The notes: generated by a model from the sequence alone, not told the origin. A stretch of 64,000 nt of DNA from DATFVA01 sp963743325 (GCA_963743325.1 CAVUOZ010000013.1:124001-188000), one strand, 5' to 3'; shown: positions 1 through 9,190, counted from the first letter of the stretch. A program made the numbers and translations.

Positions 1-372
1 GAATGATTCGCCGGTTCCGTCGGGTTCTCTGAGGGTAGTAACTTCAAGACTGCCGTAGTCCAGATAGGTAACACTTAATCCTACTGTACCCGCGCCATCC
101 ATTGTCAGCATTGCTCCGGCCCAGTTATAACTTATATCCGCAAACCACTGAGCGTATGAAAACATAGCACTGTTAGTTCCTACTCTTGAAGCACCGGCAG
201 GATTCCAGTAAAGGGAGGTTATATCATTGGCAGTGGCCACAAAGGCACCACCCATTGACACTGCTCTTGGTCCAATACCTATGTTCAGAAAAGGTGCTGC
301 TGTTGAACCGGTTTTTGTCTGGCCCATAATAAATCCGGCTGTTACGATTAAAATTATTATAAACTTTTTCAT
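1..372 (-). CDS. PorV/PorQ-like outer membrane protein (3' part cut off by window edge)
   Basis: The frame is open from an ATG at 372 to base 1, giving 124 residues of a longer protein. Residues 1-18 form a signal peptide ending in MGQ. Next come GIGPRAVSMGGAFVA and SLYWNPAG, the hallmark opening of the PorV/PorQ (UPF0164-like) outer-membrane beta-barrel family. PorV-type proteins act as shuttle or acceptor for proteins secreted by the type IX system, and other members are general barrels; which applies here cannot be told from the N-terminus. It lies 10 bp downstream of the large exported protein and follows the TonB receptor on the same strand, so the three probably form one operon. Confidence 0.72.
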   Translation of the reverse strand, partial: MKKFIIILIVTAGFIMGQTKTGSTAAPFLNIGIGPRAVSMGGAFVATANDITSLYWNPAGASRVGTNSAMFSYAQWFADISYNWAGAMLTMDGAGTVGLSVTYLDYGSLEVTTLREPDGTGESF

Positions 373-382
373 ATTCTCTCCG

Positions 383-3300
383 TTATTTAATAAGGGCAAA
401 CTTGCCGATTTTAGTGCCAATACCGGGCGCTTCTACAACGAATACATAAACTCCGTAAGCTACATCAAGATTTTCCTCAGTACGAAGATTCCAGTAAACA
501 TCTCCGACAAACAAATCTTCAGTTGTAAGTGATTTTATTTTTTCTCCGCGCACGGTATATATGGAAATTGTAGAACCCGGCGGTATATAAGTAAATCGGA
601 TTTCCCTTTCTCCTCTTCCGCTCGTCTGTGAACTCAGCAGCCTTGCTTCGGCTTCATGAGTAACAACATATGGATTGGGCACAACTTTTATTTTATCCAT
701 CTGGTCTTTGGCTGCAGCATCATCAATGTTTGCACCTTTCATTGTGAAGGTCACTTCATCTGAACTTCCAAATGGTTTCAGAGTGTGCAAGGGAAGGACT
801 CCACTAGTCTCAAGAGGGATATTGGTTCCATTATTATAACTAATATCGAGCCTCCATGTATAGTCAATCTGCCCCCCTCCTACACTTTCTTTAAAAATAA
901 TTGAGTGCGTCGTGGAAATCTCACCGTAGACGGCATAAATAAAATTTATATATTCATTTTTGGTAAGATTCTTTACCTTAAAATTGGCCGGTTTAGCCGG
1001 TGCCAAAGGATCTGCTATGGAAGTATCAACAATTGTGGGATAGAACTCTATCTCATAGTCATTTGGTAGTTTTACACCTTTAAATCCTGAAATATTTAAT
1101 ACTAAGAAAGTGATACTCTGTGGATTAGATGTGCCACCGACTATTGTACCGGAATTATTAGCAGTATCTAATTTTACTTCTGTATCATTATGTATCTGAA
1201 CTCTGAATCCTTCTTTTATCGGGGTATTTCCCGAAAATACGGATGAACGGTTTACTACTGTATCATTTGCTGTAAGATTTATTAACGACCAGTATGCCGT
1301 AGTTTCTGCAGTACCTGTATCTATAAAAGCAACTTTATAAGAGTTACCTGCTTTTACACTTTTATCATCAACGACATCTATATTAATTTGCCCAGTACCT
1401 CTGAACCCTTCTGATTTTGTAAAATCCTGAATTTTAGCCGGATCATATCCTGCAGGTCTTCTGCCGGGAGTAATATATCCTGTGTTTTTATCCACAATTA
1501 TTTCACCGGTTGAAGTTCTCCTTATGAATTTTGAGTTTTCAGTCGGGAAAATATCCTGGGATTCATTACCTCTGTCATAGGCACAAACCGCATAATAATA
1601 TGTCTGGCCAAGCACCACGCTCGAATCAACGAATTTATTTATTACTCCTGTATTATCACCAAGATAATAGGTTGTCCCTCCGACCTGCTCTAACAGATTA
1701 GGTGAAGGATAGAAGAATCCGCTTAATGAATCCACAAGATCATACTGGGCAATTGGAAGATCAAAGGACAGTATACCGCGCCCGTTTGTTATTACACGTG
1801 AATCAGTAAAGTTGGCATCGGTAGCCCTGTAAATTTTATAGCCTTCGAAATCTTTTACTTTAGTAATGAAATCTACATCGTTTTCCGTTGCTTTCCCGTC
1901 CCAGTAAATTACTACCTTCCCGTCCTGCTGTGTAAGAGTGATTGTAGGTTTCTGAGGCGGCTGCGGGAATTTATAACCGGCATTATAGATCTGCTGAACA
2001 ATCAGTTTGTTACTAACTATATCCTGATAATTTTCACCGAACAAAATTGCAAATGAAAATCTTTCCTTAATATCAGGATTGCCGTTACTTGGAATTAATG
2101 GGAAATAACCTGATGAATAAATAAAATCGCCGTCCTGCGGATCAGAGGCAATAACATCAAATCTTCCGGGACTCATTCTGTCCCATAATAAAGCATCATT
2201 ACTCATATCGGGGGAAGCTGTTTGATTGAAGAAATTGAAACCTGTAAGACCGATCTGATCGGATTCATCCGTATCTGTTCTTCCGAAATCCGGTTCTCCC
2301 TGATCTGGAATGCCATTTCCCTCACCTTCATCGGGACCGGGGTAGTTGTTATCACTCGGTCCTAAACCATCGATACCAATATCATCATGCTGCTGATTCC
2401 AGTCACCATCTTCATCGATATTATTGTCTCTTTTCTCATCTATCAAAAGATCATTCAATCCGGCACCTGTTACGTAATTTATATATCTCAATCCCAGTAG
2501 ACCACTGTTAATTCTTGTCAAATAATGGATTGCTTCATTCTCGTCGATAATCCCGTCAAGGTCATTATCTATTCCGTCAAATGCTGAGGTATCCGGAATA
2601 GCTGTATTAACGGGCGGGGGTAAAATTCTGGCAATAAATCCTTCACGAAAATATTTTCCTGATTCGATTACAAATTGAACTCCCATAGAATAAACAGTAT
2701 CGGGTAAGGAATTAATAGTGTGCAAACTTCTTGCGTATGTAGCTGGATTAATCAGAACGACCACATCCCCGACACCATAGGTAACTGAATCAAAATCCGA
2801 AGCAACAAATCTAGGGGCTGTAGGAGTATAGTTCCTTACGCTGTCTGTATCATCATTATCGTTATCTATACCATCGAACGGGTTACCAGGAGATTCGAGG
2901 AATGCATAACCAACATAACCGACTTTCTGTCCCTTATTTCCGATCCCATCACTATCCCAGGAGTAAGTAATCCAGTTCTGTACATCGAAATAACCAAGGT
3001 CATCCTGGCTGTCTCCATCACCACCGGCAAGAGTTCCGACAACAGTCCCAAAATCTGCTTTTCTGTATATAGTTGTACCTTCATTAAGAATATCATACAA
3101 CCAGAAAATCACATCTTCAGCAAGGAAGTTGGACCACTGGAAACCTCTAACCCTCATCCTCAATCCCATTCCGTGACGTACTGGATTTGTGCTGTCCGGT
3201 AGGAATATCGGGTTAACAGGGTTTACATAATCATTAAAATTAAATTCATCATCCATCTGATCGTCGGCATCAAACAATGATTCCTGATCTGCATTTTTTA

Positions 3301-3805
3301 TATCCCGTCCGAAATAACCAAACCATTGAGTGTGCCCCAGTGAATCAAACCAGTTACGTGAGACAGGATCATTCCATCCCTCAATCGGCCATGAATCCGG
3401 TAAATGACTCATTGCTACAGATTCATAATTAGGATTACGGAAACCGGGAATCGGATTCCATCCCCAGAAATGACCGTCAGCAGGACTTCTTTCTTCGGAC
3501 TGATGGTTTCGAGGTCCCCTTGAAATGATCACCGAATGAAGAGTATCTCCCAGGAAATTAACAAATTCTACGCCGATTAACGGAATCATATCTCCAATAT
3601 AATTCTCACCTGATCCAAGAGGCCATTCACCCCTGATATCCACACCCGGCAATATTCCGGCTATCTGTCCGTCATTGTGAAAGGAAATACCGACACGGTT
3701 ACCTGTGTGAGTACCGATTGTAAGTAAGCTGGGATCTCCATACTGTGCAAATGTACCTGAACTTACAGCCATCAGAAGAGTAATAAAAAATAATTTAGTT
3801 CGCAT
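383..3805 (-). CDS. Very large exported surface protein with Asp-rich repeats, FN3-like region and C-terminal sorting-type domain
   Basis: The protein is about 1140 residues from the ATG at 3805, which follows an AGGAAAG ribosome-binding site and opens with the signal peptide MRTKLFFITLLMAVSSGTFA. A longer frame to 3847 adds 14 residues that would spoil the signal peptide. Several stretches match calcium-binding thrombospondin-3-like repeats: DGIDNDNDDTDS, DGIDNDLDGIIDENE and an acidic run rich in D, G and P. A fibronectin-III-like segment (EGYKIYRAT) follows in the middle. The C-terminus (VVPNPYVV, then SIYTVRGEKIKSL and GVYVFVVEAPG) is the Ig-like sorting/anchor fold of type IX substrates. 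It is probably an exported or surface protein served by the neighbouring TonB-like receptor and PorV-like protein. No enzymatic motif was seen. Confidence 0.75.
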   Translation of the reverse strand: MRTKLFFITLLMAVSSGTFAQYGDPSLLTIGTHTGNRVGISFHNDGQIAGILPGVDIRGEWPLGSGENYIGDMIPLIGVEFVNFLGDTLHSVIISRGPRNHQSEERSPADGHFWGWNPIPGFRNPNYESVAMSHLPDSWPIEGWNDPVSRNWFDSLGHTQWFGYFGRDIKNADQESLFDADDQMDDEFNFNDYVNPVNPIFLPDSTNPVRHGMGLRMRVRGFQWSNFLAEDVIFWLYDILNEGTTIYRKADFGTVVGTLAGGDGDSQDDLGYFDVQNWITYSWDSDGIGNKGQKVGYVGYAFLESPGNPFDGIDNDNDDTDSVRNYTPTAPRFVASDFDSVTYGVGDVVVLINPATYARSLHTINSLPDTVYSMGVQFVIESGKYFREGFIARILPPPVNTAIPDTSAFDGIDNDLDGIIDENEAIHYLTRINSGLLGLRYINYVTGAGLNDLLIDEKRDNNIDEDGDWNQQHDDIGIDGLGPSDNNYPGPDEGEGNGIPDQGEPDFGRTDTDESDQIGLTGFNFFNQTASPDMSNDALLWDRMSPGRFDVIASDPQDGDFIYSSGYFPLIPSNGNPDIKERFSFAILFGENYQDIVSNKLIVQQIYNAGYKFPQPPQKPTITLTQQDGKVVIYWDGKATENDVDFITKVKDFEGYKIYRATDANFTDSRVITNGRGILSFDLPIAQYDLVDSLSGFFYPSPNLLEQVGGTTYYLGDNTGVINKFVDSSVVLGQTYYYAVCAYDRGNESQDIFPTENSKFIRRTSTGEIIVDKNTGYITPGRRPAGYDPAKIQDFTKSEGFRGTGQINIDVVDDKSVKAGNSYKVAFIDTGTAETTAYWSLINLTANDTVVNRSSVFSGNTPIKEGFRVQIHNDTEVKLDTANNSGTIVGGTSNPQSITFLVLNISGFKGVKLPNDYEIEFYPTIVDTSIADPLAPAKPANFKVKNLTKNEYINFIYAVYGEISTTHSIIFKESVGGGQIDYTWRLDISYNNGTNIPLETSGVLPLHTLKPFGSSDEVTFTMKGANIDDAAAKDQMDKIKVVPNPYVVTHEAEARLLSSQTSGRGEREIRFTYIPPGSTISIYTVRGEKIKSLTTEDLFVGDVYWNLRTEENLDVAYGVYVFVVEAPGIGTKIGKFALIK

Positions 3806-3824
3806 TTGAGTAACTTTCCTCATA

Positions 3825-4658
3825 TTAAAAATTATAAGTAATACCAAATTCTACACGCCTTGGTTCAGAAAAATATCCCGAGTTAGTGTAGTATTCATCA
3901 AGTGTATTGTAATACGTATTCGGATTAACTTTCTCTGCGTCTAATTCATCAAAAGTAAATAACGGATCTCCCGAGTTACCATAAACTGTAGTCGGGTTAT
4001 CGAGATCAAAAAGATTAAATACCTTAAGAAAAACAGATAATGTTGTTGGTCCGAAAGGAAAATCTTTATATAACCTTAAATCAACATTAAATATTGAAGG
4101 TTTGATCTCGCTGTTTCTTGGAAAGGCATTTTGTGAAACACGGGTATTTTTATTGACCTGAGGTGTAAAAGGCTGACCGGTATAAAAATTTCCAATCAGT
4201 GAAAATCCCCAGTCTCTTTCCTGACTGTAGGCAACAGAAACGTTGAGTGTATGCGTCTGATTCCAGTCAAGCGGGGCAATGAACGTTTCAGGGAGTGCTC
4301 CTCCTGCTATCGCATTTCGTGCATCAGCAGGATCTGAAGCATTTCCTTTTGTTATAGAATATGTGTAGTCCAGGCTTGTAGCTAAGCCGCCTGAAAATCT
4401 TTTTTGAAACTTGATGATAAAACCTTTTGAAAAACCAAAATCGGAGTTAGCATATCTGCTGTAACTTGAACCCTGTCCGAAAACAAGTATTTCATCTGTT
4501 TGTGTTCCGGCTAGGTTTCTGAAGTCCTCGAAGAAAACTGTAAAATCAACAGCGATATCATCACCTATCTGCTGCTGTAAACCGATTTCACCTTTGACGG
4601 TTTTCTGCGGCTTTAAGATCTGCATTACCGATGATACCCTGGTTACCCGATCCGACAC
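3825..4658 (-). CDS. TonB receptor fragment 4: last barrel strands
   Basis: In this frame the genuine sequence starts at KPQKTVKGEIGLQQQ and runs to the C-terminal FGITYNF. The preceding residues of the open frame are out-of-frame. It contains the NLFDLDNPTTVYG segment common near the end of SusC/CirA-like barrels. Its stop is 19 bp before the start of the large exported protein. Confidence 0.65.
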   Translation of the reverse strand: MSDRVTRVSSVMQILKPQKTVKGEIGLQQQIGDDIAVDFTVFFEDFRNLAGTQTDEILVFGQGSSYSRYANSDFGFSKGFIIKFQKRFSGGLATSLDYTYSITKGNASDPADARNAIAGGALPETFIAPLDWNQTHTLNVSVAYSQERDWGFSLIGNFYTGQPFTPQVNKNTRVSQNAFPRNSEIKPSIFNVDLRLYKDFPFGPTTLSVFLKVFNLFDLDNPTTVYGNSGDPLFTFDELDAEKVNPNTYYNTLDEYYTNSGYFSEPRRVEFGITYNF

Positions 4659-6069
4659 CTAGTTCAAATTCAGGGTTTACGTACATAAATTCATAAGGAG
4701 GAAGCTGCAGAAAGTGACCGTATGAGAAGTGAATAACACCCCTATCAGTAATGGGGAATGCAAGTCCAATTCTTGGACTTAACTGATATTTTATTGATGC
4801 ATCCGAGTACCAGGGGACTCCAAAAGCGTTACTTGCCAAACGTTGTTCGACAGATTTAGACGGTTCATCTTCATCCTGAACACCGTTGTGGTTATAATCA
4901 AAAAATTTATTGTCCGGTCTTAAGGGGTTATTAATATTCGGATCAGCCGGATCATTCAAAACAACACCATCGGGGTTAAAGACATCAAACCTTACTCCAA
5001 GATTAAAGATCAGGTTAAAAGCCTCAAGCTTTGATTGAACGTAACCTGAAATCTCCTGCGGCTTATGTAAATATTCGTTATTCAGGTTAGTTGTTGTTTG
5101 AGGAATATTAACAGTCTGAATCCCGTTATCGTAAATCGGAGTCAGGGTGATTTCATGCATATAAATCTGATGCTGTTTAAAGTCCCCGCCGAATTGAATG
5201 TTTATTTCCTGGGTTAATTGTGTGGTCCAGTCGAGTTTGGCATCGTAGGTTCCGGTACTTCTGTAGAAACGGCTGTAATCTGAACCTCCGACATTAAAAC
5301 TGTAAGGAGGTGTCGGGTGAAGAGAATTATCTACGTAGTCCGTTGGATGCTGGGAATCGCCGGTATAGATATCTTTGTAGAGATAATGCTGGTAGTTTTT
5401 AAGAAGTATGAAAGATTCAGAATGTAAAAACTTGAGGAGGATAGAGCGTGATTGATTGTGAAAATATTTGTGATACCGTCTCCTGTAACGATGAAGGTTA
5501 TTATCAGGAGTTAATTTATTTACGTGATTGAACTCCTGGTACTCTTCTTTATCAATGATATAGTTAAAATTTAGTTTCATTCCCTGGAGAAGCCTGTAGG
5601 TCAACTTTCCCTGTCCGTAAATTCTCTGGTCGGGATTCATAGAAACAAAAGAATTATCACCGTGCTGCTGTATAACGTAGTCCTTACCGCCTGAACCGGG
5701 GACCTCAATTGCTCTGTCAGTGGTAAGGAAAGTTTGTTTGCCGTACAGCCAGCCGGTATTATAAAAATATCTTCCGTTCAGATAGAAGAATAAGTTATCT
5801 TTGATAACCGGACCGCTCAGGCTGCCTTCTATATCCCTGATGGCAGTCGGGCTGATTGAATTTATATCCCAGAATTTGTCCGTCCTGTCAGATGCATAAT
5901 CCCCTACGTATGTCGTCAGGTTCCCCTTCAAATCGTTGCTCCCGTCCTTTGTGACAATATTTACCACACCGGACATTGCCTGGCCGTATTCTGCATTGAA
6001 TGCACCTGATATAACCTGTAATTCTTTTACAGCATCAGCATTAACATCTAACCACTGTACTTCCGTCAT
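4588..6069 (-). CDS. TonB receptor fragment 3: second half of plug and most of the barrel
   Basis: This 493-residue frame carries the end of the plug (NAEYGQAMSGVVNIVTKDG) and most barrel strands, with large aromatic and Asn/Asp-rich extracellular loops. One loop (FFDYNHNGVQDEDEP) looks calcium-binding. It lacks a signal peptide, so without the frame repair it could not be exported. Confidence 0.7.
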   Translation of the reverse strand: MTEVQWLDVNADAVKELQVISGAFNAEYGQAMSGVVNIVTKDGSNDLKGNLTTYVGDYASDRTDKFWDINSISPTAIRDIEGSLSGPVIKDNLFFYLNGRYFYNTGWLYGKQTFLTTDRAIEVPGSGGKDYVIQQHGDNSFVSMNPDQRIYGQGKLTYRLLQGMKLNFNYIIDKEEYQEFNHVNKLTPDNNLHRYRRRYHKYFHNQSRSILLKFLHSESFILLKNYQHYLYKDIYTGDSQHPTDYVDNSLHPTPPYSFNVGGSDYSRFYRSTGTYDAKLDWTTQLTQEINIQFGGDFKQHQIYMHEITLTPIYDNGIQTVNIPQTTTNLNNEYLHKPQEISGYVQSKLEAFNLIFNLGVRFDVFNPDGVVLNDPADPNINNPLRPDNKFFDYNHNGVQDEDEPSKSVEQRLASNAFGVPWYSDASIKYQLSPRIGLAFPITDRGVIHFSYGHFLQLPPYEFMYVNPEFELGVGSGNQGIIGNADLKAAENRQR

Positions 6070-6286
6070 ACGAATCTGTCATAGGAACTCCATCAATCTG
6101 AAAAGCTATCTGACCGCTTCTGCCTCCCCTTAAATGAAGATCATTTCCGGAGGTAACGATACCTGCCTGTAACTGCAATACATCTCTGACTTCAGTAACA
6201 GGAAGCTGAGAGATCATGTCATCTCCGACAACCGAAGTTGATGCTGTTATATCTTTCCTAATCAATAGGTCTTTCGGCAACCACAA
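6041..6286 (-). CDS. TonB receptor fragment 2: first half of plug
   Basis: In this frame the plausible receptor sequence runs from LIRKDITAS to YDGSTVV and carries the plug motifs LPVTEVRDVLQLQAGI and LHLRGGRSGQ. The first few residues and last two residues of the open frame are out-of-frame read-through, so there is no independent start signal. Confidence 0.6.
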   Translation of the reverse strand: MWLPKDLLIRKDITASTSVVGDDMISQLPVTEVRDVLQLQAGIVTSGNDLHLRGGRSGQIAFQIDGVPMTDSYDGSTVVRC

Positions 6287-6632
6287 CTACTTCCTGGTTA
6301 AGTTCAAGCGTTGTGGGATTAAGTTTGAAATCAACAGTAGAGGTGAAACCGGAAGCAACACTGATGTCCGTGATCGAAACAGAATTGTATCCTATTGCAG
6401 AGGCTTTTACCGAATATTTACCCGGGGAAAGGTTTATAATAAAATAATTTCCATCGATGTCGGTGGCAGCCCCTGTAGAAGTTCCTTCAACAATGACGTT
6501 TACAAACGGAAGAGCCTCTCCCGTTTGTGCATCTATAATTTTACCTGCAATCTTGCCTGCCTGAGCAAACACAGCATGTGTTATGAAAAAAAACAAAAAG
6601 ATTGTAATTGCAGATTGTAGAGATAATCTCAT
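6258..6632 (-). CDS. TonB receptor fragment 1: signal peptide and carboxypeptidase-regulatory-like domain
   Basis: This is the 124-residue frame that starts the receptor. It holds a signal peptide (residues 1-24, ending VFA), the beta-sandwich domain of SusC/TonB receptors (GEALPFVNVIVEGTSTGA, DIDGNYFIINLSPGKY) and the start of the plug linker (VVVVAERP). It runs into TAG three codons after the first break. If translated alone it would be a short periplasmic domain. Confidence 0.7.
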   Translation of the reverse strand: MRLSLQSAITIFLFFFITHAVFAQAGKIAGKIIDAQTGEALPFVNVIVEGTSTGAATDIDGNYFIINLSPGKYSVKASAIGYNSVSITDISVASGFTSTVDFKLNPTTLELNQEVVVVAERPID

Positions 6633-6927
6633 CTAATCCTCCACGCATAAGTAAAAATTGGGCGAAATAATTTGTGCAGTTTTATAGAATCAGGGATGAA
6701 GAGTAAAAAAATTCTATATGTTTTCCTCGTTTGGTTGTATAAAACTTAAAAATTTTATAGACTAAAATACCTAATCTGTGAACAAAATCAACTAATAACG
6801 CTTCCTTGAAAAAGGAGAAAATTTCAGGGATTGAAATTATCTGATCAATATATTAACGTGATTATAATCATAAAGAGAACGTATTTTTTTATAATAAATA
6901 TTACCCAATTAAAACGTGAGGATGAAA

Positions 6928-7209
6928 ATGGCAAAAGCCATATGGAATGGTCAGGTTATTGCGGAAAGCAAAAGAGCTAAAGAAGTGAATGGGTATACTT
7001 ATTTCCCTCCAAATTCTGTTAAAAAAGAGTACCTCAAAAAAAGTTATACAAAACATATTGATGCTGAGCTGGGAACTGCGAATTTTTATAACATAAGAGT
7101 CGGCGATTCCATAAACTGGAATGGAGCCTGGTATTATCCCGATGTTAAAAAAAATGACCTGAATATTGCCGGCTTTATAGCTTTTTCCACCGGAATTGAA
7201 ATTCAATAG
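6928..7209 (+). CDS. DUF427 family protein
   Basis: This 93-residue protein has the complete DUF427 (NTP_transf_9) signature: KAIWNGQVIAES near the N-terminus, YTYFPPNSV, a mid-protein NFYN segment and the AWYYPDV...IAGFIAFSTGIEI ending. Members are small beta proteins with no settled role. The ATG at 6928 is preferred over the upstream GTG at 6916 because GTGAGG (6916-6921) sits six bases before it as a ribosome-binding site. The 295 bp upstream separate it from the divergent TonB receptor and must carry both promoters. Confidence 0.85.
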   Translation: MAKAIWNGQVIAESKRAKEVNGYTYFPPNSVKKEYLKKSYTKHIDAELGTANFYNIRVGDSINWNGAWYYPDVKKNDLNIAGFIAFSTGIEIQ

Positions 7210-7264
7210 CCTATTTAAAACGATCACGTTGTGATGTATCTCAGCAGGAATTATTTTGATTATA

Positions 7265-7278
7265 ATTCCCGGGGGAAT
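7265..7278 (+). terminator. Possible weak hairpin terminator after DUF427 gene
   Basis: ATTCCC and GGGAAT pair across a two-base centre and are followed by ATATTTTAATT. The stem is only six pairs, so this could also be an operator-like palindrome in front of the acidic protein gene. Confidence 0.3.
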
Positions 7279-7308
7279 ATATTTTAATTAATCAAAAAAA
7301 CAATCACC

Positions 7309-7315
7309 AGGAGGT
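7309..7315 (+). promoter_or_regulatory. Strong Shine-Dalgarno of the acidic small protein
   Basis: AGGAGGT lies five bases before ATG at 7320. It is one of the best ribosome-binding sites in the window and supports the short downstream frame as a real gene. Confidence 0.7.
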
Positions 7316-7319
7316 TGAT

Positions 7320-7523
7320 ATGGATTCAAAAGAAGCAAAGGAGAATTCACTCGAAAGAAAACAAATTGAAGATAATGAATACATTAGTTTTGCAGGTAAG
7401 TACGACCCTTCTGATGATAAGGAAAATGATCCTGAACCTGAAGATATGAATGATCAGCTATGGGTTCCTGACAATGAAGATGAGGATGAAGAAGGTGATT
7501 ACGATGAAGATGATGGTTATTAA
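7320..7523 (+). CDS. Small highly acidic protein of unknown function
   Basis: This 67-residue protein is dominated by Asp and Glu, especially the C-terminal third (DNEDEDEEGDYDEDDGY). It has no Cys, no signal peptide and no membrane segment. A near-perfect AGGAGGT ribosome-binding site and in-frame placement 110 bp after DUF427 argue that it is expressed. I do not recognise a family. A disordered acidic chaperone- or DNA-mimic-like role is only a guess from composition. Confidence 0.6.
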   Translation: MDSKEAKENSLERKQIEDNEYISFAGKYDPSDDKENDPEPEDMNDQLWVPDNEDEDEEGDYDEDDGY

Positions 7524-7912
7524 TCTTTAAGCAGCAGTGACTTTTTCTTCCGTAATTTCACTTTAGATATAAAGACGATTAATTTGGGATTTTCCCGGAA
7601 ATAATTTTCCGATGTTTTGTGTCATTTTTATACAGGTGGTTTGTAATACCTTATCCTTTGTATCAACATTCCGGGTTCACATACTCTCCAGATTTACTTT
7701 ACGTATGCTGCGATTACAATTTCTCTTGTTTCCCGAATGTGCAGTTTACCTGTAGGAATTAAGAGAGACTATCTGCTTAATTCATCTGCGTTTGAGACAA
7801 CAGCCTCTTACCGCTGGTTCACATAGGCTATTTTTATATTAATTTTATCAATCAGTTGTATATATATTTGATACCATCACTATAAAGAATTTTGCCACTA
7901 ATAATTTAAGAT
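7524..7912 (+). other. 389 bp intergenic stretch, no gene recognised
   Basis: No frame with a plausible start and composition, no RNA gene signature and no strong hairpin was seen. The last 60 bp before the NRDE gene are very AT-rich (TATATATATTTGATACC) and probably carry its promoter. Confidence 0.4.
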
Positions 7913-8680
7913 ATGTGTCTTTTATTGATTTCTTATAATACTCATCCTCAGTATCCTTTAATCGTTGCGGCAAACAGGGATGAATTCTATCACCGCCCAA
8001 CGGAGAAAGCACATTTCTGGAAAGATTACCCCGATCTTCTCGCAGGAAGAGATATTGAAGCGGGTGGTACCTGGCTTGGAATCACTAAATCAGGCAGATT
8101 TGCAGCAATAACCAACTACCGGGATATGAACTCTATTAAGGAAAACGCCCCTTCAAGAGGTGCATTGACCTTAAATTTTTTAAAGTCTGACATTCCACCT
8201 GACAAGTACGGTTATGTTTTATCCGAAAAAGCTAATGAATATAACGGATACAACCTTCTGTTTTCTGATATGGATGTATTTTATTACTACTCAAATCAGA
8301 TTAAAGGGGTGAGGCAGTTATCTGCGGGAGTATATGGATTAAGCAATCATCTGCTGGATACTCCCTGGCCGAAAGTCGTAAAAAGCAAAGATGCTTTTCA
8401 GAGTACCATATCGAATGAAACAATCTCCGCAGAATCATTATTTGAAATCCTTTCAGATGACAGGGCAGCACCCGACAGCGAACTGCCTGAAACCGGTTTA
8501 AGCATTGAATTAGAAAGAGCAGTTTCTCCGGTATTTATTAAAAGTGACAGATATGGAACGAGATCTTCAACTGTCGTACTTATTAACAGCAATAAAGAAG
8601 TCCGTTTTATAGAAAAATCGCTTGATACTGTCAGCGGACAATGGCTGGAATCCAGGTATGAATTTCAACTCACAGTTTAA
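7913..8680 (+). CDS. NRDE (TANGO2-like) family protein
   Basis: This 255-residue protein starts MCLLLISYNTHPQYPLIVAANRDEF, holding the conserved N-terminal Cys and the NRDE motif that name the family. TWLGITKSGRFAAITNYRD and a central GVYGLSNHLLDTPWPK follow, both typical. The family has an Ntn-hydrolase-like arrangement with Cys2, but its reaction is not settled; eukaryotic TANGO2 is linked to haem or lipid handling. No signal peptide is present. It stands alone, with the next gene on the opposite strand. Confidence 0.85.
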   Translation: MCLLLISYNTHPQYPLIVAANRDEFYHRPTEKAHFWKDYPDLLAGRDIEAGGTWLGITKSGRFAAITNYRDMNSIKENAPSRGALTLNFLKSDIPPDKYGYVLSEKANEYNGYNLLFSDMDVFYYYSNQIKGVRQLSAGVYGLSNHLLDTPWPKVVKSKDAFQSTISNETISAESLFEILSDDRAAPDSELPETGLSIELERAVSPVFIKSDRYGTRSSTVVLINSNKEVRFIEKSLDTVSGQWLESRYEFQLTV

Positions 8681-8722
8681 ACCTACGCAAGAATATATTT
8701 AATACGGTTGACAGGAAGAAAA

Positions 8723-9190
8723 TTATTCGACAGGCTGCACTTTCCAGTGTTCCGGAATGAAGAAATAAATTATTTGCACCATAATACTCTGTAGAACCCC
8801 GAGCAGAGCATAATTCAGAAAATCAGACCAGTGCATAGAAAAACGGGAAAGGATAAGGAAATAAAAAAGACTGCCTCCGATTAAGCCCCCGATAATAGCC
8901 ACAGAAAATATCCCGCATTTGTCCAGATCTGTCTTAAGAATTTGCGCTATAATTAAAATTATCCTGAAGGGAAATAGAAAGAGTGAAAGGGGAAATAATA
9001 AAATTAAGGCTACCAATAACAGAGGAAAATCGGAAGCTAAACCGGTAAAGTAATTTGTAAGGGACAGAAATATAACCATTGGAAAGGATGCCAAAACTAT
9101 TCCCCCCAGATCTGAAATTATAATACCGAGGATTATCCTTATTTTTCTCATTGCTGAATTAAAGCGATAAAGTTTAATACACAGACACAT
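8723..9190 (-). CDS. Membrane protein of unknown function
   Basis: About 155 residues with roughly four hydrophobic helices: GIIISDLGGIVLASFPMVIF, LLLVALILLFPLSLFLFPF, IFSVAIIGGLIGGSLFYFLI and ALLGVLQSIMVQIIYFFI. The start at 9190 is chosen because GGAGGT at 9198-9203 sits seven bases upstream; the longer frame to 9220 has no such site. I do not recognise a family. It converges with the NRDE gene. Confidence 0.55.
   Translation of the reverse strand: MCLCIKLYRFNSAMRKIRIILGIIISDLGGIVLASFPMVIFLSLTNYFTGLASDFPLLLVALILLFPLSLFLFPFRIILIIAQILKTDLDKCGIFSVAIIGGLIGGSLFYFLILSRFSMHWSDFLNYALLGVLQSIMVQIIYFFIPEHWKVQPVE

Larger units (their letters stand above)
3825..6632 (-). pseudogene. TonB-dependent receptor, frameshifted at three places
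   Basis: Joined across the breaks this is a complete receptor of about 930 residues: signal peptide, CarboxypepD-regulatory-like domain (GKIAGKIIDAQTGEALPF), plug (LHLRGGRSGQIAFQIDGVP; FNAEYGQAMSGVVNIVTKDG) and barrel ending in FGITYNF, with the terminal aromatic expected of outer membrane barrels. It would take up a ligand across the outer membrane using TonB energy. Three breaks interrupt it: near 6263-6269 (after VVVVAERP), near 6049 (after DGSTVV) and near 4612-4614 (within NADLK). Each is repaired by removing one base, and an extra A on the coding strand explains all three. No stop or deletion is seen elsewhere, so decay would be very recent; base-calling error is the main alternative. 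Confidence 0.85.

Noticed and set aside
61..532. Plus-strand frame at 227-532
   Set aside because: It runs antisense across the PorV-like start and the end of the large exported protein, without a start signal.
3825..6632. Programmed frameshifting as the cause of the TonB breaks
   Set aside because: Three events in one gene, at sites without a common slippery heptamer or following hairpin.
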